A stretch of DNA of 64,000 nucleotides from Bursaphelenchus xylophilus (lineage: Eukaryota; Nematoda; Chromadorea; Rhabditida; Aphelenchoididae), in assembly GCA_904066235.2 (NCBI GenBank), contig CAJFCV020000005.1, forward strand, positions 6,877,501 through 6,941,500. Reading direction: 5' to 3'. Both the position numbers and the translations under genes were made by a program. Numbering within the stretch: position 1 is the stretch's first letter; each line of letters begins with the position of its first letter. Positions 62,803 to 64,000 of this stretch are shown piece by piece. The notes under the pieces are model-generated. The model had not been told where the DNA came from. It searched no databases and saw only the letters and a program-made list of their open reading frames with translations.

Positions 62803-64000
62803 TCACTGAACCATGCGTTTGTGGGCCGTCTGCACCAGCTGCAACTTGGCATTCCGATGTCCCTCCAGAGGCTCGATTCCCACGTAAGGCGCGTCCTTGG
62901 TTCCGTGAAGCATGAGGGTGAATCTCTTCAGCGTGCCGCGATGCTTGCCCTCGCCCTGAAATTGCATAATTGAAGGTGTGGGGACGTCACTAAGCCAATG
63001 AGGTAACACTGTTACGATTGTCGCCTTAGGGCATGCATGAGAGGATACGGAGGTGTTCTCGGAGTTTTTGCCTCAGGGTTCAAAATTTAGTGTCAAAACT
63101 TTAACAATTTGGAAGGGAGGAAAATGCAAATTTTAAAGAAAAAAATATTAAGAATTATATCTTTGTCTAATGTGATGGAAATTTCTTACCTGGAATCTGG
63201 CCAACAATCTCCAACGACCCCGCGGATTCTCTCCCCAGGTGTGGGTGGTCATGAAAGGCCAATTGGTGAACCCATCCTTGGCATCGTCATCCTTGGGTCT
63301 TCTCGATAAAATCATGGTGCGAGTGCCTGAGGGCGAGATCAGATAGAGGGTTGTGTCTCCTCGACGGCTGCTGTTCAGGGTGACCACAGCTTGCACATGT
63401 TCCAGGTAGTTAATCTCGGTGGCTGAGCCAGCACAAGCGTCGGTGTTCAATTCGAGGATCAAGTTTCCGTCTTCCGGGATCTCACTAAAAATAATATAAT
63501 CAAAAGTTAGTTCTAAAGCAATGATTAAAATGTTAAATATACAACTAAAGTATCTTACTGAGGAGTGTCGATGGTTCCGGCCTCACAATGGAATCGTGGG
63601 GGAGCTGTCTTCCAGACCATGGCCAATTGGACCATCTCAGCGGCATCCAGAACACCGAATCCGAACAGATGGTTATACTCGAGTCCAACTCCATTCATCT
63701 GCCAATCGAAACGAGTGCAGTTTCCGGTCTTCTTGTTCTTGTGGTTATCCTTGATTCCCAATTCAGGGAGTTCTCGGCATCGTCCATCAAACAAAGAGTT
63801 GCGGGTAGAAGTGAGGACTGTAAGATGTTGAAGATCTCGCCAGGTTAGTTGAGGATTGGCTTCCAAAGCCAAAGCGAACACTCCAGCAGCCTCGGGAGCA
63901 GCCGCAGAAGTGCCACTGTGACTGCGGGTACAACGTCCGTACAAATCAGTGGTGGCAACACCAGTCTCCGGGTTTCGACCGCCATTGGAGAAGGTCGAGG
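62803..64000 (-). CDS. egl-3: proprotein convertase 2 (EGL-3), C-terminal part
   Basis: Subtilisin-like protease that cleaves neuropeptide precursors in dense-core vesicles. The window holds the 3' end only. The last part of the catalytic domain includes STFSNGGRNPETGVATTDLY and HSGTSAAAPEAAG with the catalytic Ser, then LALEANPQLTWRDLQHLTVL and YNHLFGFGVLDAAEMV. The P domain follows: DTPQ|EIPEDGNLILELNTDACA, EHVQAVVTLNSSRRGDTTLY, SRRPKDDDAKDGFTNWPFMT, WGENPRGRW and LKRFTLMLHGTKDAPYVGIE. The match to PC2 is close (RRPxDDD, WPFMTTHTWGE), closer than to furin. An insertion (about 63770-63720, NHKNKKTGNC) near the end of the catalytic domain is longer than in vertebrate PC2. The 5' end lies beyond 64000. 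Confidence 0.92.

Overview
The window is a nematode genomic segment: about 60 percent AT, densely packed, with many short spliced genes on both strands. Most introns are short (some 34-70 nt), 5' AG acceptors lie directly before several ATGs (a trans-splicing signature), and same-strand genes sit 45-200 bp apart like operons. The gene content fits: a SPE-42/SPE-49 type sperm fusion protein with a C-terminal RING finger, an HLH-15-like 89-aa bHLH protein, a DUF229 protein, a class Srd/Str-like chemoreceptor, a caenopore-like saposin, a Ly6/ET-module protein, an F-box protein and EGL-3 (PC2). The species cannot be named from the sequence.

Layout. 0.2-3.9 kb (-): DC-STAMP/SPE-42-like gene with a small secreted-protein gene 45 bp upstream. 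5.3-7.9 kb (-): Ly6/ET secreted protein with a 2-kb intron carrying transposon remains. 8-10.9 kb: mostly gene-poor, with weak small ORFs. 10.9-12.6 kb (-): ISCA1 then NAA40, a likely operon. 13-14.9 kb (+): two tiny genes and a secreted alpha-helical protein. 15.2-16.0 kb: large foldback repeat with tRNA-derived arms. 17.1-19.8 kb (+): DUF229 phosphatase/sulfatase-like protein. 19.9-22.3 kb (-): DDX41. 22.7-24.1 kb (+): F-box protein. 24.3-26.4 kb (-): ribonucleotide reductase small subunit plus an unrecognised upstream gene interrupted by nested MITEs. 26.9-28.1 kb (+): HLH-15/NHLH. 28.2-35.5 kb (+): very large unrecognised secreted EGF/TIG mucin-like protein. 35.6-37.2 kb (-): 7TM receptor. 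37.7-40.5 kb (+): PP1-type phosphatase with a long N-terminal extension. 41.0-44.0 kb (+): neuronal calcium sensor-like EF-hand protein. 44.3-45.9 kb (-): Gly/Pro-rich secreted protein. 46.9-47.3 kb (+): saposin-like. 47.4-49.0 kb (-): TDRD3-like OB-fold/RG-rich protein. 49.1-50.0 kb (+): Tyr-rich unknown. 50.2-50.7 kb: GC-rich hAT-type MITE with exact 8-bp target duplication. 50.8-56.5 kb (+): apc-2, RAB5IF and B3GLCT in tight array (probable operon). 56.8-59.4 kb (-): SLC23 transporter. 59.4-62.6 kb: gene-poor. 62.8-64 kb (-): 3' part of egl-3, cut by the window edge.

Most genes are conserved housekeeping or cell-cycle functions (APC2, R2, DDX41, NatD, ISCA1) mixed with nematode-specific secreted and membrane proteins. 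The most notable structural signals are a MITE inserted inside another MITE whose empty site is preserved in a second copy, the GC-rich hAT MITE, the foldback element, a GC-AG intron in the R2 gene, and several small genes found only by following splice sites. Exon joins were made by eye from GT/GC-AG signals and frame continuity; no transcript data or database search was available.
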